From Hortaea werneckii (Eukaryota; Ascomycota; Dothideomycetes; Mycosphaerellales; Teratosphaeriaceae), in assembly GCA_037044905.1 (NCBI GenBank), contig JBAOKB010000093.1:744001-808000 (forward strand): DNA of 64,000 nucleotides. Reading direction: 5' to 3'. Both the position numbers and the translations under genes were made by a program. This document shows positions 36,550 to 46,924 of this stretch, piece after piece (the first letter of the stretch is position 1; each line of letters starts with the position of its first letter). The notes under the pieces are model-generated. The model saw only the letters and a program-made list of their open reading frames with translations. It was not told where the DNA came from and ran no database searches.

Positions 36550-37487
36550 CGGAGCTCTTGGTCTGATTCCCTCGGGATTCCATTTGCGTGTTTGACGGCA
36601 GTGGCATTTTCTTAGAGTCTTGTAGTAATCATTTGGTAGCGTTTCTATGCATATTGATATAAATGTCAACATGACTTTCAAGCGTCAGATAGGCGCGCTC
36701 TCAGACTTCTTAGCTGCACGGAAATCTCTTCTCCTTTCCGTTCATGAAAATGTCTGTAGCAAATGGGTAAGCATAAAGTTCAAAGGCACTGCATGGAGAA
36801 GAGAAATAATGGGGAAGACCGGTAATGAAAGACGCTTATACATGGACCGCACATTCGGCGAGGTTTGTCTGTATTTGTTAAATGCGCAGGATATTTGATT
36901 GAGGAAGCGCCATGTTCCTTAGGTCTATGACAATATTTGTTGCAAATGGGTAAACGTTATTTGTATCCTGCCGTTTTGCGCATTCGGCTGTCAAGTTGTT
37001 GGCGCAGTCGAGAGGCAGCGCCATGTTCCGTCAGATTAGCTCGATGTGGGTTACGTCAGAGTAGCGCGACACGGGTGGCTATGGGAAATACTACATCGTT
37101 TTAGATATCGTCTTTGCTCGAGTAGTCGGCGGAGGTGTTCAAGATGGCGGGACATGCTTTAGTGTAGAGTAAAGGAAGACATGTTCACGGCTGTCGATTG
37201 CCATAGCGGTCGCATTCAACACTTCATTATGGATAATCATAGCATATCGCACTCGTTCATCGTCTCTGGCACAGGATATCCAGGTAAGCAGTGGACTTGC
37301 AATGATATACACACAACTTTGAGGAGTCAATTCTAGGGATGAACATCTGTGACTTGTAACCGAGTGTGGAGAGACATCATATGGAGGTGTATCAATTAAA
37401 TGATGGTTACAGTATTATTATGTCTACGAGAGGCATTACTTTCAGTATCCCATCACAACATCCTCAGCAATCAGCCAAACACCCTTC
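36550..37487. other. Convergent intergenic region
   Basis: Between the 3' ends of the NPC1-like and ferritin-like genes. AT-richer than the genes; no coding or RNA feature supported. Confidence 0.6.
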
Positions 37488-38651
37488 TTAAAGCATGCCA
37501 AGGAAGCTGAAGACACCCAGAAGACCGCTGGCGAAACCGCCAATGGCCTGGGGAGCTGCCGCACCAGTGTAGATGGCGGTGGAGGCTGACGAAGTGCCAG
37601 CAGCTACACCAGTGCCGCCGGCAGCGCCAGCTGTGCCGTTACCGCCTGCGGCCGCGCCGCCGCCCATCATGCTACCGGTCGGCTGCGCAGCGCCCATACC
37701 CGGGGTGGTAGCGCCGTATGCGCCGCCTCCCATGCCGCCAGTTGGCTGAGCAGCGCCCATGCCGTTACCCGTTGTCATTGCGCCAGCGCCAGCACCTCCA
37801 GCAGTCGCGGTCGCGGGCGTCATCGAGCCAGCGCCGGAAGTGGAGGGGAGCAGAGGACCGAAGGAAATGGATGCGCCGCACGGTGGGGCTGGCGCGCTCA
37901 CGCAGCCCTCTGGAATGTAGTCGCCGAGGTATCCAACGCCCATGCCCGAAGACAGGATCTGGTCTGGGGTGAAGGCCGGAGTGAGGGACTCGGAGTCCGC
38001 GCTGAAGGGCACAGCCTGCGTGTAGGTGTGCAGGAAGGAGCCGTGGATGCCGTGCTCGGCGGACATGCGCGCCATCAGGTTCGCGACGGCTGGGTGGTAG
38101 ACGTAGTCGGCGCCGCCGATGAAGGCACCGCAGAGGGTGGCCTCGACCTGGGTTGCGCTCATGATGGCAGCGGTGACGTTGGGCAGGCCGGGCGGCAGGT
38201 TGTAGTCGCAGGATGGCATGCTAGCGCCGACGACCTCGCCGAGCTGCTGGATGGCCTCGAGGCCGAGCTGAGCCTGCTGCTTCAGGCCGGCGAAGTTGGC
38301 GGCGGCGTTGGCGGCCATGGTGTCGCCGTTCATGCCCTCCTGCTGGGCATTCGGAAGGGAAGAGAAGGCATCAGCGGTAAAGTCGTAGGAGTTGTACCAC
38401 TTGACCAGCAGGTTCTGGATGGCGTAGGCGTAGGTGAGGGTCTGCGCGTCGGCCGAGGTAGGCTGGATCATGTTGTTGTTGCAGACATAGCCGTTAGAGC
38501 ACTGACCGGAGGCCATGGAGGAGTTGGCCGTGTACATGGGGGAAGCGCTCTTGCTCCAGCTGGTCGGGCTCGGGTCCTCGTTGTCATAGTCCTGGGCGTG
38601 GACGGCAACGGCCGCCATGCCGGAAAGGGCTGCAGCGCGGGCGAAGTGCAT
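37488..38651 (-). CDS. Ferritin-like GPI-anchored surface protein
   Basis: A single exon encodes 387 residues from the Met at 38651, chosen because it begins a good signal peptide (MHFARAAALSGMAAVAVHAQ); an upstream in-frame Met is less likely. The mature protein has a helical domain (about residues 50-260) with YAIQNLLVKWYNS, Gly-rich helices and CGAFIGGADYVYHPAVANLM...AEHGIHGSFL, which matches the ferritin-like domain found in many secreted ascomycete proteins. A TFTPDQILSSGMGVGYLG-like segment (here AFTPDQILSSGMGVGYLG) follows. Residues about 285-365 are Gly/Ala/Thr/Met-rich repeats, including two copies of GMGAAQPTG. The last 15 residues are hydrophobic, as needed for a GPI anchor. Iron binding is not shown; function unknown. 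Confidence 0.8.
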   Translation of the reverse strand: MHFARAAALSGMAAVAVHAQDYDNEDPSPTSWSKSASPMYTANSSMASGQCSNGYVCNNNMIQPTSADAQTLTYAYAIQNLLVKWYNSYDFTADAFSSLPNAQQEGMNGDTMAANAAANFAGLKQQAQLGLEAIQQLGEVVGASMPSCDYNLPPGLPNVTAAIMSATQVEATLCGAFIGGADYVYHPAVANLMARMSAEHGIHGSFLHTYTQAVPFSADSESLTPAFTPDQILSSGMGVGYLGDYIPEGCVSAPAPPCGASISFGPLLPSTSGAGSMTPATATAGGAGAGAMTTGNGMGAAQPTGGMGGGAYGATTPGMGAAQPTGSMMGGGAAAGGNGTAGAAGGTGVAAGTSSASTAIYTGAAAPQAIGGFASGLLGVFSFLGML

Positions 38652-39974
38652 GATGATGTGAGAAGCGACTGTGATACGAGAAGCGACTGGAATGGATAAA
38701 GCGATGCATATCTGCAAAACAGGCGGACGGCGAGAGAGCAACTCTTGTACCTACCTCTTCCCGCCTCCAACACCATGGGGGAACCCCACTTCATTATTGA
38801 CTATGACAACATGGCCGAGCCAAGTCGACCGTTTCCATCCAGGCAGAATGTCACGGGCGAAAAAGCTTCGCGGAGAAGCGTATGACCAGGCGCAGCCAGA
38901 GGAGTCGAAGAGAGGCACAGGAAGCCAGCGATGCTCCGTCCAAAGGTAAATGTTGTCATTGCCCGCGCTCTCCCTCGGTCCATGCGGCTCCAGCGGGTCC
39001 AATTTGAGTTTTGGGACTGTCAACTAGCGTGCGGGTTGGAAAAGTGTGGGGAATCCATGATGATCGAATGGGCTTTAAATTCCAATTCCTTCTTCCCTCT
39101 GGGTTGTGCGGGTGTACTCTTCCGATTTGCCGTGACAAGTTCATCGTCTTCTTCTGTCAGAAGCTTTCTCTTTCTTGGCCCATGCTGAGCTTTGCGCTTC
39201 TTTCTGATTTCATTGAGGTTAGGTGTGGATCCAAGGCCTTTTTCTTGTTGGCAATGGCATGAAAACCTCGCGTCCAATTGAGAAGTAATTCTGCCGGTGT
39301 GACGTCCCAGCGGTGAATGTTAAGTTGTCGGGACCGACGGGACCGATAGACCGGACCAAATGGACGAAGGAGTAAAAGGAATGGTCGTGCACCGACCAGC
39401 TAGAAATTCGTCCAACCAGGCCGACATCCGAGTGAATTTGTGACGCACTCGCTGTCTGATTTGTGTCCGATGAACGAGTCGTGGTTGGTATATCATTATC
39501 AAACCATTTCGTTTGGTGTGTGATGGTCTGTTCGATTGAGGATGGTCCGTTCTCATTGCTTTAGTAGATCGATCGAATTGAGAGAATTATTTCGCAGTGC
39601 TCATTTGAGCGGTAGGTCACTACTGAACGCGGCTTGATCTTTGTGGCGGAGTTCAGTCCGAGAATTAATCACGGGTCGACAGAGCGCGCTGGAGGAGATG
39701 GCGAAGCCTTGCGTGGGCGACTACTGCTTTGCTTTTTCATTCCTTAGTTTACATTCCCGTATTATCGCTCCCTTTCGCTTCAATAGTGACATGCTGGCTT
39801 TTCCGAACGAACTGCTAGACAAGATGGTCAATGGATAGACCTGCAATTCTTCTTGTGAGATGAGACTAACGCCCTCAGTCTACTTCATAGAGAGGAGCTT
39901 ATCGATTACACCGCCGAGGCTCTCCAATACTTCTACAATCCTCCCTTTTCTGGGGTACCGTCAGGAATCATCAT
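38652..39974. other. Intergenic region
   Basis: Upstream of the ferritin-like gene and downstream of the Zn2Cys6 gene. Several short frames, none with recognisable content. Confidence 0.6.
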
Positions 39975-42240
39975 CTACACTAAATCATTATGTAAAACAT
40001 TCGGCCACCGCTGTCCCTCCGACAGATTCTGATACGGCTGCGCCGAGAAATCATCCCCCACTTCCATCGGCAGGCTTTCGAAGTCGCTCATGATGTTCTC
40101 CCAGTCGAGCCAGGAATTCGCGTCGCCTGCTGGTGGTCCAGCGCAAGCAGCAGCAGCACCAGCAGTCATTAGAGGATGGTTCGCAAAATTGAAGTCGGTC
40201 GATGCGGTCATGGCGTTGAAGTCCATGGGCGTAGTGATCATCATGGGGTCTAGCGGCGCTGGACTCTCCGGGAATTGAGGAAGGGAGTTCTGGAAGGATG
40301 GAGGGTTGTAGAAGGGTGGGAGTGATGAGCTGTTGAGGTCTGCTGGAGAGGGCTGAGTCTGCTTCGCAACAGGCTGTGGACTTCGTTGTCCAGCATCGCG
40401 GAACGAGCGGGCTTTCTTATAGAGCTTTTCGATCGGCCGCCAGAGCATCCCGTTCCGCGTGTCGGCTACGTGCATGCTATGCCGCGTGTACGACTTATCC
40501 ACGACGGACCAGGCTTCTGCGGCTAGTGGTGCGCCTCGGATGGAGCAGAGACCGGCTAGAGCGACGGCCAGTGGATGCCATTGAACCCATACGAGCCACC
40601 TCCACCTTTCCGCCTCGGGATCTTCGTAGATCTTTTCGTTCTCCCGGAGAGCATCTACAGCTATGCGGAGGACGTAAGGACTATCTATCCGCGGTGGTAC
40701 GCTCGAAACATGCCGCTGCATAGGCCGCACGGCTCGGAGTACCATGCCAGCGGACATTGACTTGGCTATTGCCGAGATAAGGCGATGAAAAGGTATTGAC
40801 ATGTCGCAGTGCTTGACATATTTCTCATGGACCTGCTTGCCAAAGCTTTGGGCAATTTCTAGCCTGAGTTGCCATGTGTCTCCGGAAGGTTTGATTTCTG
40901 GCGTGTTGAGGCGCTGTGTGACGCCAGTGGCTTCCGATGCTAGCAAGGCGAATGCCATATCGGTAAGCTTGTTCTCGTGATGCGGTATAGCAGTGGAAGC
41001 CTCATCAAACTCGGAATCATTCACGTTGTTTGGACGAGGCGTGGTATGACTACCACCTGTGATGATGGGTTCTGTGGCTCTGTCCATGGCAGTGAAAATG
41101 TCTAGGAAGCGAATGGCATACCATGCTCGTCGTCGCAGCTCTGTCTCGAAAGGTGTTCGCCCGGGAAAGTTCGTGATGCAAATCCATTGCTCGAGCTATG
41201 CGAACTACTAGAGCTGTCATTGTCCATGCTCTCCTTGAGACATCCGATATGCGTGAAGCGATCTATGAAAAGTCAGCGATAGCGTAAGGTGATGGCGACG
41301 GGATGCAACTCACAAGTGTTGTCACGAAGGCTTGAAGTACAGCAAGGTCTGAAGTGTTCATGACGTCCGCCTGAGCCAGCAAAACGTCTACTATTCGCCG
41401 ATACTGCTGCATCAAAGTCGCCCTCGTCTGATGAAACCTCACCTGACACTCGTTGTCGCTGATTGTGTTGACTGCTGAAAACCACAAGGACGCCTTGACT
41501 GCTCGATTGGGTAGCGAGCTTGGATCCTGACCAAGGTACGGCATCCCTCTCTCTACAAATCTTCGCAGAGTGGGAATGTGGAACACTTTGAACATTGGCG
41601 CAACATTCTCGATGAATGTTCCATAGAGTATCGCCTGCATCTGCGGTGACGGTTCCTCTAATGCTCCCGGCATGACATAGATGGATGTGGGTGGACAGAT
41701 GATGAAGTCGTACTCGTTAGCTGAAGGTGTAGCATTCAGACCATTGCTGGAGGTGGTTGGCGAGGTCGGCTCAGGCTCGTCATCGCCCTGGTCCTCTTCC
41801 AGTGCATCCCTAAGCGCCTGTACTTCTGTAGTGAGTGAAGACCAGAATGTGCTCCCCATGTATTTGCCGACGGTCGGTGAAGCGATACTGTCTGGATCGC
41901 TCGGAGCTTGCTGGGGCATGTTGGAGGATTCACCGGCAGGGGTGTAGTCTTCGGGCCCAGGGCTTCCGCTGGCCATTCCCACCTCACCACTCAAGCTTTC
42001 CACCAGACCCTCGAGCTTGCTGATGCGACTGCGCAGCTCCGAGTCCACCGCGCGTTTCCCTACATGTCGTGTCCGTGGTTTCCGCGTGCTGGGGACGCAT
42101 TGCAGAGAAGAGCGAGTGCATTGGCCGCAAGGGAAAGACCGGTCACACTTGATCTTCTTGCGCTGACATGCCTGGCAGGCCAGGCGTATGTGTTGATGAT
42201 CTTCTGATCCGGATGGCGTATGGCCTGCTGATGTGGCCAT
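39975..42240 (-). CDS. Zn2Cys6 fungal transcription factor, frame interrupted once
   Basis: Exon 1 (42240-41314) and exon 2 (41262-39975) joined by a 51-base intron encode about 737 residues once one frame shift near 41151-41160 is allowed for. The N-terminus holds the binuclear zinc cluster CQACQRKKIKCDRSFPCGQC with the final Cys in SLQC (residues about 22-48), followed by a basic stretch and a short coiled coil (SRISKLEGLVESL). The middle homology region of fungal regulators begins with YGTFIENVAPMFKVFHIPTL and continues VVRIARAMDLHHELS, then TPFETELRRRAWYAIRFLD in another frame. The C-terminus is Pro/Asn/Phe-rich. It binds DNA and regulates unknown targets; no metabolic cluster adjoins it. 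As given, translation would stop soon after the break. Confidence 0.87.
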
Positions 42241-42833
42241 GTCCGCTGTAGCCTACGCGCGTTCCTTCCTGTCCTGATAGTCTGGAGAGGCTTGACTGGA
42301 CACTTCCAACTTCTGGCCGTGAGGTTGGTGATCATGGAGTCCCTCCTGGCCAGATGCAATGCTTGAGTACCTACTGAAGATGATATTGAGTCATTTTACG
42401 ACGGCAGGGTCAAGCCTCCGAAGTGTAATATGTACCCTAGGGTATAAGGAGTGATTATCAAACCAAAGGATGCGAGTAGTGGCGATCTTGGGCGAAGCGA
42501 GCGGCATCGGCATCTTCAAGCGTGATGACACCGACGGCCGTTTTGCCTCAGGCACGACATCGCGTTGTTTGAGGTGACGGGAGGTGCCCGCTCCAGCTGC
42601 AGCTTGTCAATGCATTCAGGTTGGCGCTTCGATGAATGGCGAGAATGGAACAATGAGAGCAGGTGGCACATTGGATGTTTGTTGGCTATTTCAGGTCCTT
42701 CATGTCTATCAAATTAATCACTCGTACATACACAACTACCTCGTATAGTGCTACCTGCCTACCTTAGCCTATAGTACCTACCGGTACCCAGGTAGGTAGT
42801 AGACACTGCTGTGCTGTAGTCTACAGAGTAAGC
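42241..42833. promoter_or_regulatory. Divergent promoter region with an imperfect inverted repeat
   Basis: Shared upstream region of the Zn2Cys6 gene and the C3HC zinc-finger gene. Just upstream of the latter, 42748-42764 and 42790-42806 form an imperfect inverted repeat (GTGCTACCTGCCTACCT against AGGTAGGTAGTAGACAC) around GGTACC. It could form a stem or be a dimeric binding site; no known motif is recognised. Confidence 0.4.
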
Positions 42834-44199
42834 ATGGCCGAGGCAATCGCAACCAAGAAGCGCAACTTCTACAAGTCCCTCGACGCCTTCAACAACCCCA
42901 ACGCCTCTTCCACCAGCGTCGCCACCGAACCCGCCGCCAAGCGCCCGAGACGAAACCTTTCCGCCGCTTCTGTTGCTTCCCGCCATACCACGGCGACTGC
43001 CAATAACCCTGCCACGCCTGGGAAGCCCAACCAGTCACCGAAGCCGCCGCCGGCCTTTTCCCCTTGGTCTCAAGACACCTTCCTGGCAAGACTCCGGACG
43101 TTCAGCAGAGTCAGTCTATGGCATCCCAAACCCCAATCCATCAGCGAAGTCAAGTGGGCGAAGCGGGGTTGGTCATGCGTTGATGTCAATACCGTGGCCT
43201 GCAAAGGCTGCTGCGGGAAGCGAGTAGTGGTCAGCTTGGATTTTGCAAAGGCTGAGGGCGTCAACCGAGGCGAAGGTGTCAAGAGCGATGATGACGATGA
43301 TGCGCAAGGGGATACGGAGCAAGATGACGATGAACTAGAGAGCGCCTTGGCTTTGAAGTATCAAGCGCTCATCGTCGAAGGTCACTCAGAGTCCTGCCCA
43401 TGGAGAAGGACCGGCTGTCCAGACGACATCTACCGCCTTCAAGTCATCAGAGCCGCATCTTGGCAACCCCAGCTTCGCAGACGATACCAGTCGCTACATC
43501 AAATCAGCGACGCCATCCGGGACGTACTCTTCGAGGATTGCCTCAGGATAAGCAAAGCCTCATACCAACCGACCAGCTCCTTGCTGACCTACCGGCTGAT
43601 GTCCTCGGCCCGCCTGGCGAAGAACAGCCAGCACCGGAGGACTCTCTGAAAGCTCTCGAAATCGCAATGCATGGATGGACAGGCTCAGAAGACTCTGGAA
43701 ACGAATTGCTGCACTGCGATGCTTGCTTCCAGCGAATAGGCCTTTGGATGTATCAACCGGGGTACAAGCCCGCCCGATCCAGCTCCGATGACGATGACCA
43801 AACAGCAACAATCGTGGACTTGGTGGAGCTGCATCGAGAGCACTGTCCCTGGCGCAACCCCGACAGCCAGTGTGCGCTCGGCACCCTCAAGGGCCTCAAT
43901 GCCTGCCAGGTCCTACAAGCGTGCGTCTCGGCGTTCGTGAAGGACGAGAGACGCAGAGAAGAAAGACAGCGTAGGGGCGTACATCAGCCTGACACAAACG
44001 AAGATGAAGAAGAAGCCACGAGAGCGCACCGCCATCGCCAGCGCCCTCCCGGGACGAGATCGAAAAACAGGACAAGGAGCGCGAGTCACGATTAAAGCGG
44101 CTCAAAAGCCTTTTCACCATCAAGCGGAAGAGCACCGTGGTCGCTCCGCCGAAGCCAAAGCCCTCGCTCGTGGGCAGGAGACCTGCTACACGGGGATGA
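42834..44199 (+). CDS. rsm1: C3HC zinc-finger protein of the Rsm1/NIPA family
   Basis: A three-exon model 42834-43523, 43577-43978 and 44023-44199 gives 422 residues. After a basic N-terminus (KRPRRN) the C3HC finger begins at FSPWSQDTFLARLRTF and includes CKGCCGKRVVVSLDF and HSESCPWR. A second, Rsm1-type half contains LLHCDACFQRIGLWMY and HREHCPWRN. The tail carries a charged helix and the family motif RLKSLFTIKRKSTVV. S. pombe Rsm1 acts in mRNA export, and vertebrate NIPA is an F-box partner. The two introns (53 and 44 bases) were chosen because each brings the next conserved block into frame. The first has a weak donor (GTACTC), so a one-base deletion near 43540-43560 is an alternative explanation. 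Confidence 0.78.
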
Positions 44200-44563
44200 A
44201 ATATTTCCTCAGCTCTCGAGGAGCAGATCTTTATCATTTGATTGGGTAATGCATTGTTATTTTAGCGTTGATACCAGATAGCGACGGCCAAGATTATATT
44301 GCTTTTCCATACCTTGTCTTCTTCCTTCAGCTTCAAAATTCCTCTACGGACATATTTATGCAAGTCGGATGTGGAAAAGTGTCCTGTGTAGCTATGGCTA
44401 CACTCGGAAAATTACTGGTAATCATGACATGACTTACAGGCCTGACATAGCGCCGCTTGCTGAGAGCTGAGCAAATAAGGCAGCTTGTCTGCACCAATGG
44501 AGTCAGACATCGGTACGCTGCTAAATCCAGGAACAAGAAGATGATACAATGTCACATCCAGCC
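44200..44563. other. Convergent intergenic region
   Basis: Short spacer between the C3HC gene and the alcohol dehydrogenase 3' ends. Nothing supported. Confidence 0.6.
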
Positions 44564-45762
44564 TCACAAACGGCTCTGCACCCTTATGCCCTGCCCCGGA
44601 TCATCGCCAATCTTCAACACCACCCGCCCAGCTATCTCGCCCTGCTCCATCTCCACATACACCGCAGGTAGATCCTCGAATGGCCGAACCTGGACTTTCG
44701 GTTTCACCAGCCCCTCCGTAACCTGCTTCACCGCATCTAAGCATTCTTTCAGGTTCCCGACAAGGTTGCCGTGGATCTTGATCCCTTTGATCACGATCTC
44801 CACCACGCTGGTCTCGATCCGGCCTCCGCCTGGTGGGATCCCGATGCAGCAGAGCGTGCCGCCGACGCGGAGCATGGATGCTGCTTGCGCGAAGGCGGCG
44901 GAGGATCCTGCGCAGACGATTACGCTGTGTGCCCCGCCCTGAGTTAGTCGTTGGACTTGTGGGATGAGATCTGATGTCGTCTTGCGGAAGTCGAGGAACG
45001 TTGCTCCGAACGATTCTACTAGAGCCTTTTTCTCTTCACCTGTGTCTACCCCAATGACTTTGGCGCCACTATTTCGCGCGTATTGTACTGCGTACTGACC
45101 TACCAAGCTTCAATAAGTCTTAACGGATGTACGAAGGAAGCCGAGCGAAACTCACCAAGCCCACCCCCAGCACCAACAACAACAACCCAGTCCCCAACCT
45201 TAACATCAGCATTCAGAACAGCCTTATACGCCGTCAGCCCCGCACACAGCGTCGGCGCCGCCAAAACCGGATTCGTCTCCGCAGGCAACAAAGTCAAGTA
45301 TCCCGCATCAAGAACTAAATATTCCTGGAACGCCCCGTCCTCATGATGGAGATGATTCGTCAGTTTCCATCCTCCGACTCCCTGACAATACTGCTCCTTC
45401 CCTGAGAGACAGTACTCGCACCGTCGACACACCCGCGCCGCGAACCGGATCCCGACAAAGGCACCTATATAAATCGAAGGATCCCGTTCGGGGAGTCCCG
45501 GTCCGAGTTTCACGATCCTGCCTACGCCCTCGTGACCCCCGATGTGTGGGAGCTTTATGTTTCGGATGGGTCCGTCGATCCCCGCTGCTGTGCCATTCTT
45601 CGTGTGTAGGTCGCTTTGGCATACCCCTGTGTAGAGGACTTTGGCGAGGATTTCGTCCGGGCCGGGTGAGGGTACGGGCCAGTCGTGGATGAATTCGAGG
45701 GGTCCGCCGAGCTGGCGGACGAGGGCGACGGTTTGTTTGGTAGGAATTGCGGGGGAGGGCAT
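44564..45762 (-). CDS. Zinc-dependent medium-chain alcohol dehydrogenase
   Basis: Exons 45762-45156 and 45099-44564, joined by a 56-base phase-1 intron that rebuilds GAGGGLGQYAVQYA, give 380 residues. The catalytic zinc site is shown by GVCQSDLHTKNG and GGHEGVGRIV. The structural zinc is held by four Cys in CRRCEYCLSGKEQYC. The Rossmann fold has GAGGGLG and VIGVDTGEEKK, the Asp indicating an NAD(H) preference as in yeast ADH-like enzymes. Length and order match the ADH1/AdhP family. The segment KNGTAAGIDGPIRNIKLPH is longer than in yeast ADH. Substrate is probably a primary alcohol or aldehyde and the location cytosolic, since no targeting signal is seen. The gene diverges from the ArfGAP gene. 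Confidence 0.92.
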
Positions 45763-46924
45763 TGGGGGATGTGGGATTGAGTATGTATGAGCTTGTTGAG
45801 GTGGGAAGGGGGGAAGTTGGGGAGTTGGGAAGTTGGGGTTCTTTTTTCTTTTTATTGCTTGAATATGTTACAGCTCTGGGGAGGGGAGTCAGAACAAGGG
45901 ATGATGCCAGCGATTGAGGTTCATCGAAAGCCGGTGAGCTTCGCAAGACCAGATCTATGAGTCTTAATAGCGTCCTGCGAGCGGGTGAAGCAAAAGATAC
46001 TAATCCAGACAACCCCGCTGGATGGTGAGGGGGTCAGTAGAAGTACATGCGGGCAAGCTCCCGTCTGCTGAGTGATTCTCCAATCTGGGCTGGGCCGGCT
46101 GACTGATGGTTGCTGAGGCAGCATCACGGTATACTATGTGACTTCCGAATACATAGTATGTGGGATCAGCTGGTGCATGTGTAGTGACACAGCTTGCTCG
46201 CCTGCGAAGTTAGGGGGTGGCGTTGAAGCATCAATCCGAGTCCTCTACGTGTACGGTGCATCGAGTGGGAGAGGTGGCGAAGTCTTTTTTTGAGCACCGA
46301 TCGGCATTGATCTTTCAAATCGTTCAATATACACAAGTGTTGATGACATCTTGCCTCTCTTTTCCATCCTGGTTGACCTACTCCCGGTTGCAACGTCTAG
46401 ATGTGTCTGGTCCAATGGTTCAGGACGCACTGCCTCAGCGCTGTGGCTGTCTCTTACCTACTCTCAATACTGCGTTTCCAAAGGGCATACTCTGTCTGCG
46501 TCAAATTGACGGTTGTTCATTGGTTAATCAATGCATAAGGAATCCCCATCAATTGTTGCATCGTTCGGTGGTCAAGGAGGAATCAGAAGTCGAGGAGGGG
46601 CGAGAACGTGCACGGCCCAGAAACGAATGCGCTGGCGGGAAATTGTCGGGTCCATGTCAATAATAGTGGAAGCTCCACGCAGCATGACGACCTGAAATAC
46701 TGCCCGGATCGTTTCAGGGTGACTCTCACGTACACTTCCAATTACAACGACCTCGACCGATTATATCCGCCTCAGGTTGTCTACTGCACTCAAGGTATCT
46801 GGCAGTCGACTCAGCAACGTGACAAAGGGACTGGCCAGACCTCATCCGGATTCCGGCACCCATTGATTATTGTCACTTGTTACCCTGCTCGACTCACTCC
46901 CAATCGAGACCATCAAAAATCACC
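45763..46924. other. Divergent intergenic region
   Basis: Promoter region for the dehydrogenase and the ArfGAP. A G-rich repetitive patch at 45799-45838 (repeats of GGGAAGTTGGGGAGTT type) lies just upstream of the dehydrogenase start. Other open frames are not supported. Confidence 0.55.
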
